Below are positions 10,903 through 22,900 of a stretch of 64,000 bases of DNA, one piece after another. This DNA comes from Amborella trichopoda. Its lineage: Eukaryota; Streptophyta; Magnoliopsida; Amborellales; Amborellaceae. The stretch spans positions 623,960-687,959 of the forward strand of contig NW_006499781.1 in the NCBI RefSeq assembly GCF_000471905.2, read 5' to 3'. The notes under the pieces were generated by a model that saw only the letters and a program-made list of their open reading frames with translations, was not told the DNA's origin and did not search any database. Made by a program: the position numbers and the translations under genes. Positions within the stretch are counted from its first letter, which is position 1; each line of letters starts with the position of its first letter.

Positions 10903-10987
10903 CTACAATGGGTTAGCAGCAAAGTGATTGAAAATACTCTCCAGAGTTGACTGACTGATGCTATATTCTGCAATTCCTAGTTTGTAC
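10903..10987 (-). CDS. ABCA1: ABCA1 exon r: last exon and stop codon
   Basis: 85 nt (cctcag|GTACAA to TAG at 10903-10905). It encodes [20 protein letters not shown] then HFAANPL. The ending matches the usual length and sequence of plant ABCA1, so the C-terminus is complete. Confidence 0.94.
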
Positions 10988-13900
10988 CTGAGAAGAAAAG
11001 GATTCATAGTTCAACGTCATGGTAAATAAAACAGCCAGATAGTGCTTAGATTGGAGGGAGTGGTAAAGCATGCAGGAGCACACCTGTTTCTCTCTATGTG
11101 CCCAAAGAGATCAGCAAGTGATGAGCCTTCTCGGTATGGAAGCTGAAATCACCATTGGAATTACAAAAGGCGAACAATTTTAAATTAGAATCAAAGACAA
11201 AAAAGTTAAGATCTATATAAAGAGGGAATATACCAAAGAATCATGTACGCTGACCCATTGTAGTGTGGGAGCACATATTGTAGTATGGGTCTCTCTCTCT
11301 CTCATATTGAAGATTGATATGAGAGAGAGAGAGAGAGAGTTCCCCAGCTGGAACCGGGTGGCCGGCCGAGAAGGGATGAGAGAGAGATGGTTGGGAGTGG
11401 GTTGAATGGGGTAGGTTACCCGGTCAAGAGAAAAGAGAGACATAGGACCTATGCGGGTTAAGGGAAATAGTCCAGCTAATTTAAAAGAATAAATAATATA
11501 AACTTAAAAGAGGTAGAGAATGAGGAGGCTCAATGAAACTTATCAAGTTTTTTTAAATAGCCCCTAATAGAAAATAAAAGAGAGGGGTTATCATGAAATG
11601 AAAGGGATTTTAGGGGGTCAGTTTCATATTTTCCCCAAAAAAAATAAGTTAAAGCAAATAGAGTAAAAACACTAATTATCTCTAACAGCACTCAAGTTGA
11701 AATTACCATCCATGCATCGCTGCTTACTTAGACAAACTTATTTTATTTACTTTATTAGTGCTTAGATAAGTTCGTTTTATTTGCGCCGAGCCTTTGGTGA
11801 GACAGTCAGCTAGCAAATCTTTACCGAACATACTTGTTTGATGATGTTTTCCACCTTTTCTATAATAAAGGGCATTGTATAATTTATACATTTGGTAGCG
11901 ACATCATTTGAGGACAAAAATTTTAAAAAATGGGTTGGTACCTGTTAATATTCTTCTTCTTCTTCTTATTTTTTTTTTCTTTTGTTTTTCTAAATAATGG
12001 TTGACTGCATATTCTGACGTATCGTACAAGGAATCTGATCCATGCAAGCATAGAAGATTCCATACATGATTCTGCCATTGGGCTAGATCTAGGAGTTGTC
12101 CTTCTTGCTAGTCCAAGATGTCAAGTGTCTTTTAACCAGCAAATGATCTCTTGATATTTATCAACATTTGGATAAGTGGCTATGAATAAGTGGTCATGAA
12201 GATTATGAGCACAGCACCATTTAACATTTTTAAAATCCTTCTACGACTTTTTTAGTTATTATTTTTTTTTTCCCCCTCAAATTCTTCAGAAATTCATTCT
12301 TTGTTCTTCTCTAGCATCTTTGTTCTTCAGAAATTCATTCTTCGTTCTTCTCTAGAATATTGACACATGCTCTGTATAAAGGAACACATAACGTATATCA
12401 GAGAGCTGGATGGTCTTTATCAGCATCCACGTAGTTGATTATCATTCATACCATGGTTCCTTAGAAACTCTTTGTTAGTCATAGTACTACCCAAAGTTGG
12501 ATGAAACATTTAACGGGGTGTTTCATAAGAAGTCATACCCATCCTATATGAAAACTGTACCAATACACACCAGAATTTGTACCACTACACAACATATATT
12601 GGAAACCCACAGTAATATATATGTTATAAAATCAACAAGTGGAACTTGTACTAACACAATGTGAATATTTGAAAATTTACAATTGAATCAGACTTTCGTA
12701 TCAGATTGTAACATAAGACCAGCCACTCAGTAATCTTCGGTTACATGGCCCAAAAACATTTTTGGAGAATAATATAAATCTGAAGAAGGTTGAAAAAACT
12801 ACAATTTCAGCGTTAATCTTCCAACAGACTTAATTAACCATTATTAAGTCGAACATACAGTTTAGGAATTTGTATCCTTCAACAAAATCAGCCAAAGAAA
12901 AATCAGTTTCGAACCAAGCCTAAGGCTAGCCTACAGCTCAAACAGAAGAAGGAGAATAGAATAGCTTTAGGTCAATACCAAAAGGACTCCCACAATTATG
13001 CTCTAGGGTTTTGGGTTATGGTAGTAAAATTTAAGGTTTTGATAGATTGTTGAATGGGGTGTGTTTTCTGTTTGGGGTGTTGTGACAAGGGGAAAATATA
13101 AAGGAACAAGAAAATGACAGAAAGGAGGAGGAAACATAAAGGGAGAAATGAAAAATAGTTACCCGGGGGGGGGGGGGGGGGACAAACGAATTTAAGGAGA
13201 AGAAATGGAAGAAGGAAAAAGAAAGAAGGGATAAGAGAATTTAAGGAGAAAAGGAGAAAAAGGATAAGGAGAGAAAAGGTAAAAAAGGGCAGGAAAGGAG
13301 AAGGGTAAAAAAGGGCTTAACCAAAGAATTAGGAAAGGGGGAAAAAAGAGCATAAGACAAGAAAAGAATTGAAGAATACCTTGGAGGAAAGAGACCTCAG
13401 GAGATGCTACCAGGCTTCTCTATAGAAATTAAGCAAAGAAATAAGCAAAGCCCTTTCTAGGTTTTTTTTTCCACAAGGGTTCCTCAAAACAAACGAACAC
13501 CAAGGGACAGGACTGACTTGTCCACCTTTTCGCATATACTTGACATAACATAACGACCTAAATACTTTTACTTAAAAGAAAATCTAAAATGACTAAACTA
13601 ACACCGAGTTCTCTACAGCACCAAGAGACATCAATATCCTAAGATAACTGTAAGACTAAACATGTTAAAGAGCCAAGTAGTCCTAGTTTCTCTCTCCAAA
13701 AAATTTTTTTTTTTTTACAGGGTCAATTCCTATTTCTAATCATCACATGCATTATGATATGGATGATGAACTTATTTCAGATGGTTAAATACGATAGGAC
13801 CCTCGGAAACATGATATAAAGCATAATATAAATGAATATAGGAAGATATTTAATGACTTGCCTGATATTTAACACTCAATCCATTGCATCCTTGAAATGT

Positions 13901-16900
13901 TGCTCCATGAAATGATGAGAGAATAAAAGAATTAATAGCTGAGAACTTTTCATCAGCCAACCACCACTCAGCAAATATTCTCAAAGGAATACCACCTTAA
14001 TTTTAACATAAAACACTTATCAGAAAAAAAGAAACAAAATGTAAAAACAAAACATCAGAGCCATCAGCAAGTATTTCATTCTGAAAATATATCTTTCACA
14101 AGGAAAAATATATCTCATGATGCAATTATAAAAAGAAATTATTATCACAAAGTGTATCAATTTTCAAGAAATAAAGAAAATATGGAAGGTTTTCAGTCAT
14201 ACTTAAAAAAGAATTAACCATTTTTTTCAACTTAACTTGCAAAATGCAACAAAGAAACTAGATATGAATGACCATAAAACAACATAATTGTAATAAAGAA
14301 CATTGTGAGTCAAGGCTTATAGAATTAGTCACTGACAATACATAAATCCCAACTAAATTGGGGTTCAAGCAACAAATAAAAAAGATGACTTATGAACTTG
14401 ATCATGTTTTGGAGCAAACGATGCATTGAGTTTCATATGCTTTAAGTGGTATCCAGTGACAGTCTATGGACTTTCATTTGCTTTAAACGATGTCATGCAA
14501 TAATGCAAGGAAATCAATTCAACAACATTTATTCATGTATAGATAAGAAACAGGAAAAAGTTCGATGAATTTTTGACATGTTATAAGATTTATGATTAGG
14601 AAACTAAAGAATTCTAAGTTGCAACATAAGACAGAAATTCATATATTAGCAACAAATCACACATTTTTATATAATGCAATCACATAAGCATCAGGTAAAG
14701 GGAAAATGCTTCAATTTGAGACAGTCTTTATGTTCAATTGTGAAGGAAAAAGGCCCCAGGAAAAAAAAAATCTTCTCTCACGAGAGAGAACAGCCCAACT
14801 TATTTGATTGATGAATGCGCCATATCATCATCAGTGCATCACATAGAGGTGAACTTCATGACTGGGGAACTGATTCCATGCACGAGGGATGACTCACAAT
14901 GATTTTGAGAACTATGTTTTGAATGATTCTCAAAGAAAAGATTGGAAATTTCTCCTATTAATATTAGGAGAAGAATGAATCTGAGAAGTTCAACAGTAGA
15001 CATTAATTCTAAAGAAGCCACACAATTTATAAGATGGAGTTTGGCATCCATACCATCACGAGTTAGCTGCTCCGATAACTGCTCACAGAAAGCACCATTG
15101 GCAAGAGAGGTGTTTAATAAAAGTTTTTGTACACGCAGTTCATTGGATAGCAGGTGGCCAATGCTGATAACCATTTCTTGTGACAAACTGATCTCAGATA
15201 CATCCGCTGAAGAAATGGAATCACTGCCGCCAATGCATATCTCAAAATCACTAAGTATACCCCTCGGGTGACATGGGAAATCAAAAAGAGCTTCTTGAAT
15301 TCTGTGACATAAATTGTCCAGCTCAGAGGAGCAAACCTCAGATGGCTTCACCTGCAAATAAGCAAAATAGGCTATCAATTTGGAGAGAAAAAACAAGAAC
15401 ATTCAAGTGTTTGCAATCTACCTCTAGTTCAAGATAGTTCCCAAAACGTGTTTTCAGATGTTGTGGGCTCCCAATGCATCGAAGCCTGCCTCCAACCTTT
15501 AAGCAACAATAAGATTAAGAAGAAAGTAAGCTTCTGATGTTACTTTTTGAAATGTGTGTAATGAATTGAAATAAACGGAGAACTGGCAAAAGGAAATGCA
15601 CCATTATCCCAATCCTTGTGCAAAGTGCCTGAGCTTCACTCATGCTATGTGTGGTTAGAATAACAGCTGTTTTCCCCTGTCTGGTTGACAAATGGGAAAT
15701 AACATCCCACATAAATCTCTTTGCAAGAGGATCCATACCTGTTTTGCACAGAAAATCCATTATACCAGGAAATGTGGTTCAAACATAGTTCCCATTGTTA
15801 CCATGAAACACAAGTTTTGGTGCCCCATAACAACCACAGGCACTGAATAAGAATCTATACAAGGCTTCAATTGTCAAAAAAGAAAAAAAAACAATTGCAG
15901 GGTTATTAACTCAAATGTGACTTTCATATATATAGAATACAAAAAACAACGTGGCATATTTGCTCCACTAAGAAGTCCCATGATGCATTTTTATGTACTA
16001 GCAGTAAAATTCCTTATCCAATCATGGATTCGTATGCGTGTTTCTTTTTGTAGAAATCGCTTGAATTATAAGTAGTCCTTATTTTGTGGCACCATGCTTC
16101 AGTCTCCTAACCAAAATAGAAGTATTTGGTCTCTTCAACAAAATAAAAGAAAAACATGCAACAATAAGTAATAGTATACTTGTTTCTGATATAAGTCATA
16201 TTCTAGACTATCTGATATAAGTCATATTCTAGACTATGCAACCAATAGAGAGGTTAGAAAGTTTATGGGTCTAGATCTCCAGGAAAGAAGGGAAAAAATA
16301 ACAAGTGAAAAAGAGAAGAGAGAGAGCACGCAGAATAAGAGGGAAAGGAGATCGAGTTGGGGGGAGCAGAAGATTGTCATAGGGTTTATGTATTTTTACA
16401 CATAATAAGACAACTTTGTCCTAAAATTTACAAAAGGACTAATCAGTCCTAAAGAATAAAAAAAGCAGTACTATTGAAATAGAAAAATCCCACACGTGTC
16501 CTTAGAACATAAATACACACACACACACACACACCACATTCCCCCTCAGGTCGGTGTATGTATGTCATGCATGCCCCAAGTGGTTATAATTGTTGGGGTT
16601 ATGTGGCCATTTAAAGACCTTACGAAAGCATGTAAAACTATGACTATGAAGATATGATAACTCCAGTGGGTGTTTGGTGCTTCTTTGGGCATGTTATAAT
16701 AGTGTCTGGTCTGGAATAAGGATAAAAAAGGATATGTAGGATGGCATCGAATTCCTTGGAAACATTCTCCATAATTTCTGATTAATATTTCATGCATTTT
16801 TTGTTGCATAGTCTCATTTCGTGCTTCCATTGTCTTGGTGAGTATGATGTCATAAATTTCATCAGGAACATCTCTTGGTTCATTCTCATCCATTCTTATT

Positions 16901-19900
16901 ATGGCTCCGCAGAAGGGGACTATTTGAAGCATAGTATCTTCAGAATATTTCTTTTGAGAAAACATGTCAGCTAAGATATTATTCTTTCCAGAAATATGTT
17001 TATATTCAAAATTCCATTGTGGAAACCAACTTGCCCACCTGAGTAACTGTGGATTTGGAAGAATCTTGTTTTTGAATTTGAGCATATTCGGAAAAGTTGA
17101 AAGATCCATTTCAACCACGAAAAAATGTCCTATCAGATGAAATTGAAAATTTTCAATTCCTCTTTTTACTACAAGGATTTCTTTAAATGTAGAGTGGTAA
17201 TGAAATTCAGATTCTTTGAACTTTCCGCTTTTATATCCACAAATCATTCGTTCTTTATCTTTTTCTTCAAGTAAGGTGCATGCCCAAAATTCATCCGAAG
17301 CATCAGTTTGTAAAATCTTTTTTCCTTTAGATGGGATTTTTAAAGAAGGAAGATTATGAGAAAGTCTTTTGAGCTCAAGAACACACTCAGTCTGTTTTTT
17401 TGTCCAAGGTGGTGCTTTTTTCTTCAGAAGGAGATAAAGTGGACTAGTGAAGAGAGCAAGCTTTGGAATAAAAGGGGACATATAATTTACAATTCCTAGA
17501 AATTGTTGAATCTGCTTTACAGAAGATAAAATATCTGGAAATTCTAGTAAGTGTTTTGCTATATGAGGCTGGAGTTTATACATTCCGTTATGGAAATGCA
17601 TACCAAAGAAATCAATTTCTGTCGTAGCAAAAACACATTTCTTTTCAGAAAGCGTAATGCCATATTTACAACACAGGGAATAGAATTTTTCTAATGGAAG
17701 TATATGACTATCAAGATCTGGAGAGAATAGGAGTATATCATCTATATATACTAGTGCCTGCGTCAAGATTGGTTCAAAAATGTTGCTTAAAACTTTTTGA
17801 AAATATGTAGGTGCATTTTTTAAACCAAAAGGCATGACAGTTCATTGAAAATGATAATTTGGTAAACAAAAGCTGTTTTAAGACGATCATCTGGATGGAT
17901 TCCTATTTGCCAAAAACCTGATTTTAAATCAAATTTAGAAAAGATGTGTGCATGAGAAATTTGAGAAAATAGTGCAGTTTGGTTTGGCAGAGGGAATTTA
18001 TCATCTGCAAGAAAAGCATTCAAAGGTTGATAATTGATTACTAACCAAAGTTTTCCTCTGATTTGTTCTGCTCTTTTATTTACATAAAAGGCTTCACAAG
18101 CCCAAGGAAAACTTGTAGTTTCAATCAATTGTTCCTTTAGCAAATCTTGAATTTCTAGTTTAGCTTGTTCCAAAAGATCAAGATTTAAACCTATGTGAGA
18201 AGCTTTTGTGGGATTTATGTCCTCATTATTCTTGAAAGGTAGTTTGACATAAAAGTTCTGATTTCTCCAAAGAGGGTTTTTGCATTTTTGTGAAACTCAG
18301 TATGGGAATTTGCACAGCAGTCTGTCAAGATTTTTTGTTGAATGGCTTCTAAACTGTGAGGTTGGTCTAATGAAGCAATCCAGGGTAAGGTTAGGTTCCT
18401 ATAATGTAATCCTTTGGAGGTCCATTGAAGTTTTACCTGGTGTAGGACATCAAATCCAAGCAATAGTTCTTTATTGGGCAAATGGGATCCTAACAGTTTG
18501 TGCTGGATAACAAGTTTGGGAAATTTTTTTATCAAAATGGGTTTGCTAATCTGGTTTATTGTAAATTTTTCACCATTAGCAGCTCGAAAAGTTTGGTTGC
18601 ATGTTTCCCAACACTGTTTTGGTAGTAAATCTGGTTTTAAGATACTAGCTGATGCTCTTGTATAAAAAAGGCTATTATGGATAAAAGTTTTGCATAGTGT
18701 TCAGGAAGTATCTAGACCAAGGCTATTGGGGTTGGCTGAAAGGGTAAACTGACTATTTCTGCATGAGTTTCCTGTGAAGACAATATCCCTGAGATATGAG
18801 TGTTGCTTATTTCATTTACCTCATTGTCGTCTGAATATGCAAAGACAATAGGGTTTCTGAAGTCTGCTCATCATCAAGAGAGAACACATATTCTAAATCA
18901 TCATCAATTTCTTCATCCAGAACTTGGGAAAGGAGGTGGATAATCTTTTTCTTCTTTTTCTGATTAGGGCAGGTTTTTGCAAAATGTCTCTTTTGATCAC
19001 AGACATAGCATCTATCTCCTTTCTTGTGTTTAAAATTCTGGAACCTTGATCTTCTGAGAAATTTAAATCTCTTGTATTTTTTCTTTTTTCTTCAGTGTTT
19101 GAGGTTTTTGTCATCTTTCCATTTAGGTGGACAAACACACTGTTTTTCTGAATTACATTTGATCTCGAGATATGGTTTATCACAAGATTTTCCCAATAGC
19201 TGCTTATTGTTTTCCATTTCTTTGAGAAATTCAACTTGGTTGCACAGTCTTTCTAAGGCATGGAGAACATATTGATATAATTCACCAAAACTGGTGTTTT
19301 GAATAGTAAGCCCCTGGTTTTCCATAGTCTTTGTAGCTTCTTTGCCAAGAGTCGGAGGTACAGATTCAAGATAAAATTGTTTTAGGTTAACATCATCAAT
19401 TCCTCCTATCTTATGGTACCTCTTATTCATTTCTGAAAAGTGTTTTTCAAGATCTTGTCTCTTAAATGAACAATATTTGAGTTGAAAAAACTCTTCTCTT
19501 GCGACGATTTGTTCATGTTTCACTGGGCCTGAGAATTCAGCAACAAGATAATTAAGAAATTCAATAATGGACTCACTATTTCGCAACTGCATTTGCCTGT
19601 ATTCTCCAAGACTTATGTACCAATCAAAAAGTCTTCCTCTTAACCTAACAATGACTTTAGAAATTGTACCAGCTAAAGAATTAGCCAGATTGAGCATTTC
19701 AAAATGCATCCATCCTTGGATTTCTCTAAATCTGTCATTCCATCGAGATGGTGGAATGTCATCAATTGTAAAGCCTTTGGAGGAGTCACCATATGTGGGG
19801 ATCGGTTGAGGTTCTTGGTGGTTAGGTGGTCTGAGGTCTTCTTCCATTAAAGGGTCAGGTTTAGGTGGCTTTTCTGGAGGATTCATCATCAATAAGGATT

Positions 19901-22900
19901 CAGAATCCATAGAAGAAGAAGATGTATCTTCAACGAATGTTTCAGATGTATCAGTCATATCATCTGAAGAGCGGGTTTCATTTTGAAGATTAACTTCAAG
20001 CTCTTTTGTTAAGTTCTTAAGAAAAGAACTCATATCATTTAAGGGTTTAGAGGGAACATTCATCTGAGCCGGAACAGAAGAGGCCATAACATCTGATTCA
20101 GTGTCATAATTTTGAAACATTTGGGTTTCTTGTTTTGGTATTTGGGAACCAGTAGAAGGATGGACAGTGGTTGGTGGTGAAGTTGTTTGGGGACTGGGAA
20201 TTGGATGTTGGGATGACGATGGGGTGTGCATACTTGGTTTGTTCTTAATTGGGGAAAAAACATTGCTTCAGGAAATTTTCTTTCCGGCACAAATGTCTTT
20301 AATGGTCTGAAACCATAATTTCTGGGAGAAATGAGACCAGTGGCTGGGTAAAGAGTTCTCGTGGGAGGAAAAGGGTCTGGATTTCTTAAAGTGGGATAAG
20401 CCTGGGTATGTGGAATTGGTAACAAAGGTTGGTACTGGGATTGGTATTGATACTGAGGATATTGGGATTGATATTGCGTTTTCCAAAGGTCTTTTTCAAG
20501 GCTTTGAAGTTGTTTTTCCAAGGAGGTTTTCTCTTGTCCTCTTTGAACTAGCAAATAAGATTGCTCATTGATATCTTTTACTGTATACAAGATATGCATC
20601 AATTCTTCATGCAACAATTGAATTCTTTCTTTTAATTGAACTATTATACCTGATAATCCCTGCATCTGGGTAGACATTGCATTTTGCTTTTCTTCGCTCC
20701 GAAGTACTAAATTCTGAGATTTGGCATTCTCAGCTTGCCAATTTATACGAGCTTCGGCTGGAGAAATGGACTTTTGTAAACCAGTGTTGTCTCTTCCATT
20801 GGGATTCTTAATTTTCCATACAGGCTTTTCATTTTCTTGGGGTCTCTCAAAATCATGTAAAGGAGGAAAATTTGAGATATAATTTGAACTTCGCGGATCA
20901 AAAGCTAAACAGTTTGGAATCTGTTTATCTTCTGCATCATCCCATCCTGAAGGAACTATTTCTAAAACAGGGAATTTGGATTTTTGATTTGAACATGCAT
21001 ATGTCACATAGTAATCCCATTTCCTAAACTTTCTCCAAGCAAACCAACAGATGGATCACCCTCCATATATCTTTGATGAAGATTTTGTTGTGATGATTTT
21101 TTCTTTTTGCTTTTTCTTTTTGGAAAATCATCTAAAACTTCTTCAAGACAAGTAGAGCAATCACAAGTATCAAACCAGTTATGGCCATCAGAAGTTTTTT
21201 GTTCATAAACTGGCTTTCCTGTTCTATCAAAAGCAACAACAAGGACTTTTTCAAGCAATCCATGAAATTGGGTTGGAAATATTTCTCTGGTTTGGTGCTC
21301 AGCTATCCTTTGATTTTGAAAATTTATCTGCACAGTTCCCTTTGGCATTCTAATCATTCTAGAATCCGATTGCATCAATGGCTGACATTGATTTTGAAGA
21401 GTTTCATAATTTGTCACCCATGTAGATGGAATTAATTCAAGCAACCTTTCTCGAGAGATTTGTTTAGGAATATAATGATAGACAGGTTGGGAAATGTTAT
21501 CAATTTTGATAAACAGTGTTGTATTTTCTTGTTATGGGGACAAAGGGGTAACTATGTCAAAAGCATGGTTCTGTAGTCTAAAGTAGAAGGATTATTTAAA
21601 AAGAGCTCTAAAATAGTTAAAATATTAAAGTCCCCTACATTTGCGGTAAATTCCTAGTAAAAACGAGCAACCAGATAATATCACAAAAAATACACTGCCT
21701 ATAATATCCTGTAAGATTATTGCTGCTACGATTCTAGACAGAACAAGATGCAATGTGTAGATTATTTGCTGCTAAGATTCTAGACAGAACAAGATGAAAT
21801 GTGTAAGATATATTACAAAAAATGACTTTGTGGCCTAACAATTGGCTACTAGCTTGGATATGCATTCTACATCTCACAAAGGCCTGGGTCATCCAAACTA
21901 ACATGAAGTGCCAGATTAAACTACTCATGGCACTACAGAATCAAATGAAGTCTTGATAAATACTTGGATGACAAACATGGCTCAGGTTCAATTACGAAAG
22001 GCAAGTTAAGCACAGTTAAAATCTCAGCGTCCCTATGCAGGCACCTAAGCATGTGCTGCAGCACATGGTGAGCATCAGATAGGCTCATGTGGCTCCCAGT
22101 GTAACCCTCCAACATAATACCCCATGAAAGCTGGAGATTTGCTGATTATACCAATCAAAAGGCACACTTTTTTCTCACTGCCACTTTGGAGAATTCAAAA
22201 AAATGTCACACAAATAATTGATAAGCCTGCTTTTGGATGTCTATGAGTTGCAAAGCTACCCAAAAGCACAAACAATGCATAATTCAGGACTTGTTATAAA
22301 TGAGTATTTCAATATTTGGTCGCTTTATTACAAATTAATGGGATTGTAAATTATAAAATGTTTTTAAGTAAGTTGACATCTTGCTTTGACTTGTAAGGAA
22401 TTGTGATACTGTGCATTTTTTTAAATGCTCCCATACGATCGTAGTATCTACACTATGTTGAGATCCTTGGAAGGAAAAACAAGCTTCGGAGCTAACACCT
22501 ATTGAAGTTGCTTGATCCAGATATCCTCCAAAAAAGAAAATTGCAGGTTAACGAGCGGTAGATGAATCATGATGATCTACAATGATGAAATTTCCATATA
22601 GCTTCGAAATCAGAGATATTCCCTTGATGCAAGAGTAGAAAGTGAGCCTAAAGGTACATCAATAAGAATGTTGCTTGCTACATTTAATCAGTAAGAAGGT
22701 TAGAGGGATCTCACAAACAAACAGAGATGCCATTTGAACTGAAAAAACGCTTGCTTCAAATGCAATGAGCACAAGCTGAGCTTACAGAGAATATATCCCC
22801 ATGAGGTAACACTGAGTATCATTGGCCATGCCGTTTCAAAGTTGAAAATGATGGCAGACCATTTGGTACACGGGGCAGATCAAGTTTGCCCCATAAAGGC

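Larger units (their letters stand above)
11143..13861 (-). other. ABCA1 intron (2.7 kb, GC-AG)
   Basis: No gene recognised. It contains a CT/GA hairpin (11290-11339), a 41-bp two-copy duplication (12282-12360), a 17-G run and a long purine-rich stretch around 13090-13370. Confidence 0.7.
16546..21535 (-). mobile_element. Endogenous pararetrovirus fragment (Caulimoviridae), decayed
   Basis: The minus strand carries one block in pararetroviral order: a conserved segment downstream of the movement-protein region (21004-21535), a coiled-coil and Gln/Pro-rich region (20240-21007), capsid with a CX2CX4HX4C zinc knuckle (~18960-20231), an aspartic-protease region (~18215-18700), reverse transcriptase (~17200-18170) with the YIDD box, and RNase H (~16900-17340). 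There are no LTRs and no integrase, which separates it from Ty3/Gypsy. Gene order and RT type fit the petuvirus/florendovirus side of the family, but I cannot assign a genus. Several frameshifts and stops and a missing 5' portion make it non-functional. It lies in an ABCA1 intron on the same strand as the gene. Confidence 0.85.

Noticed and set aside
16514-16534. (CA)n beside the pararetrovirus as a viral terminus
   Set aside because: Simple dinucleotide runs are common here and pararetroviral copies have no defined terminal repeat, so no border can be inferred.
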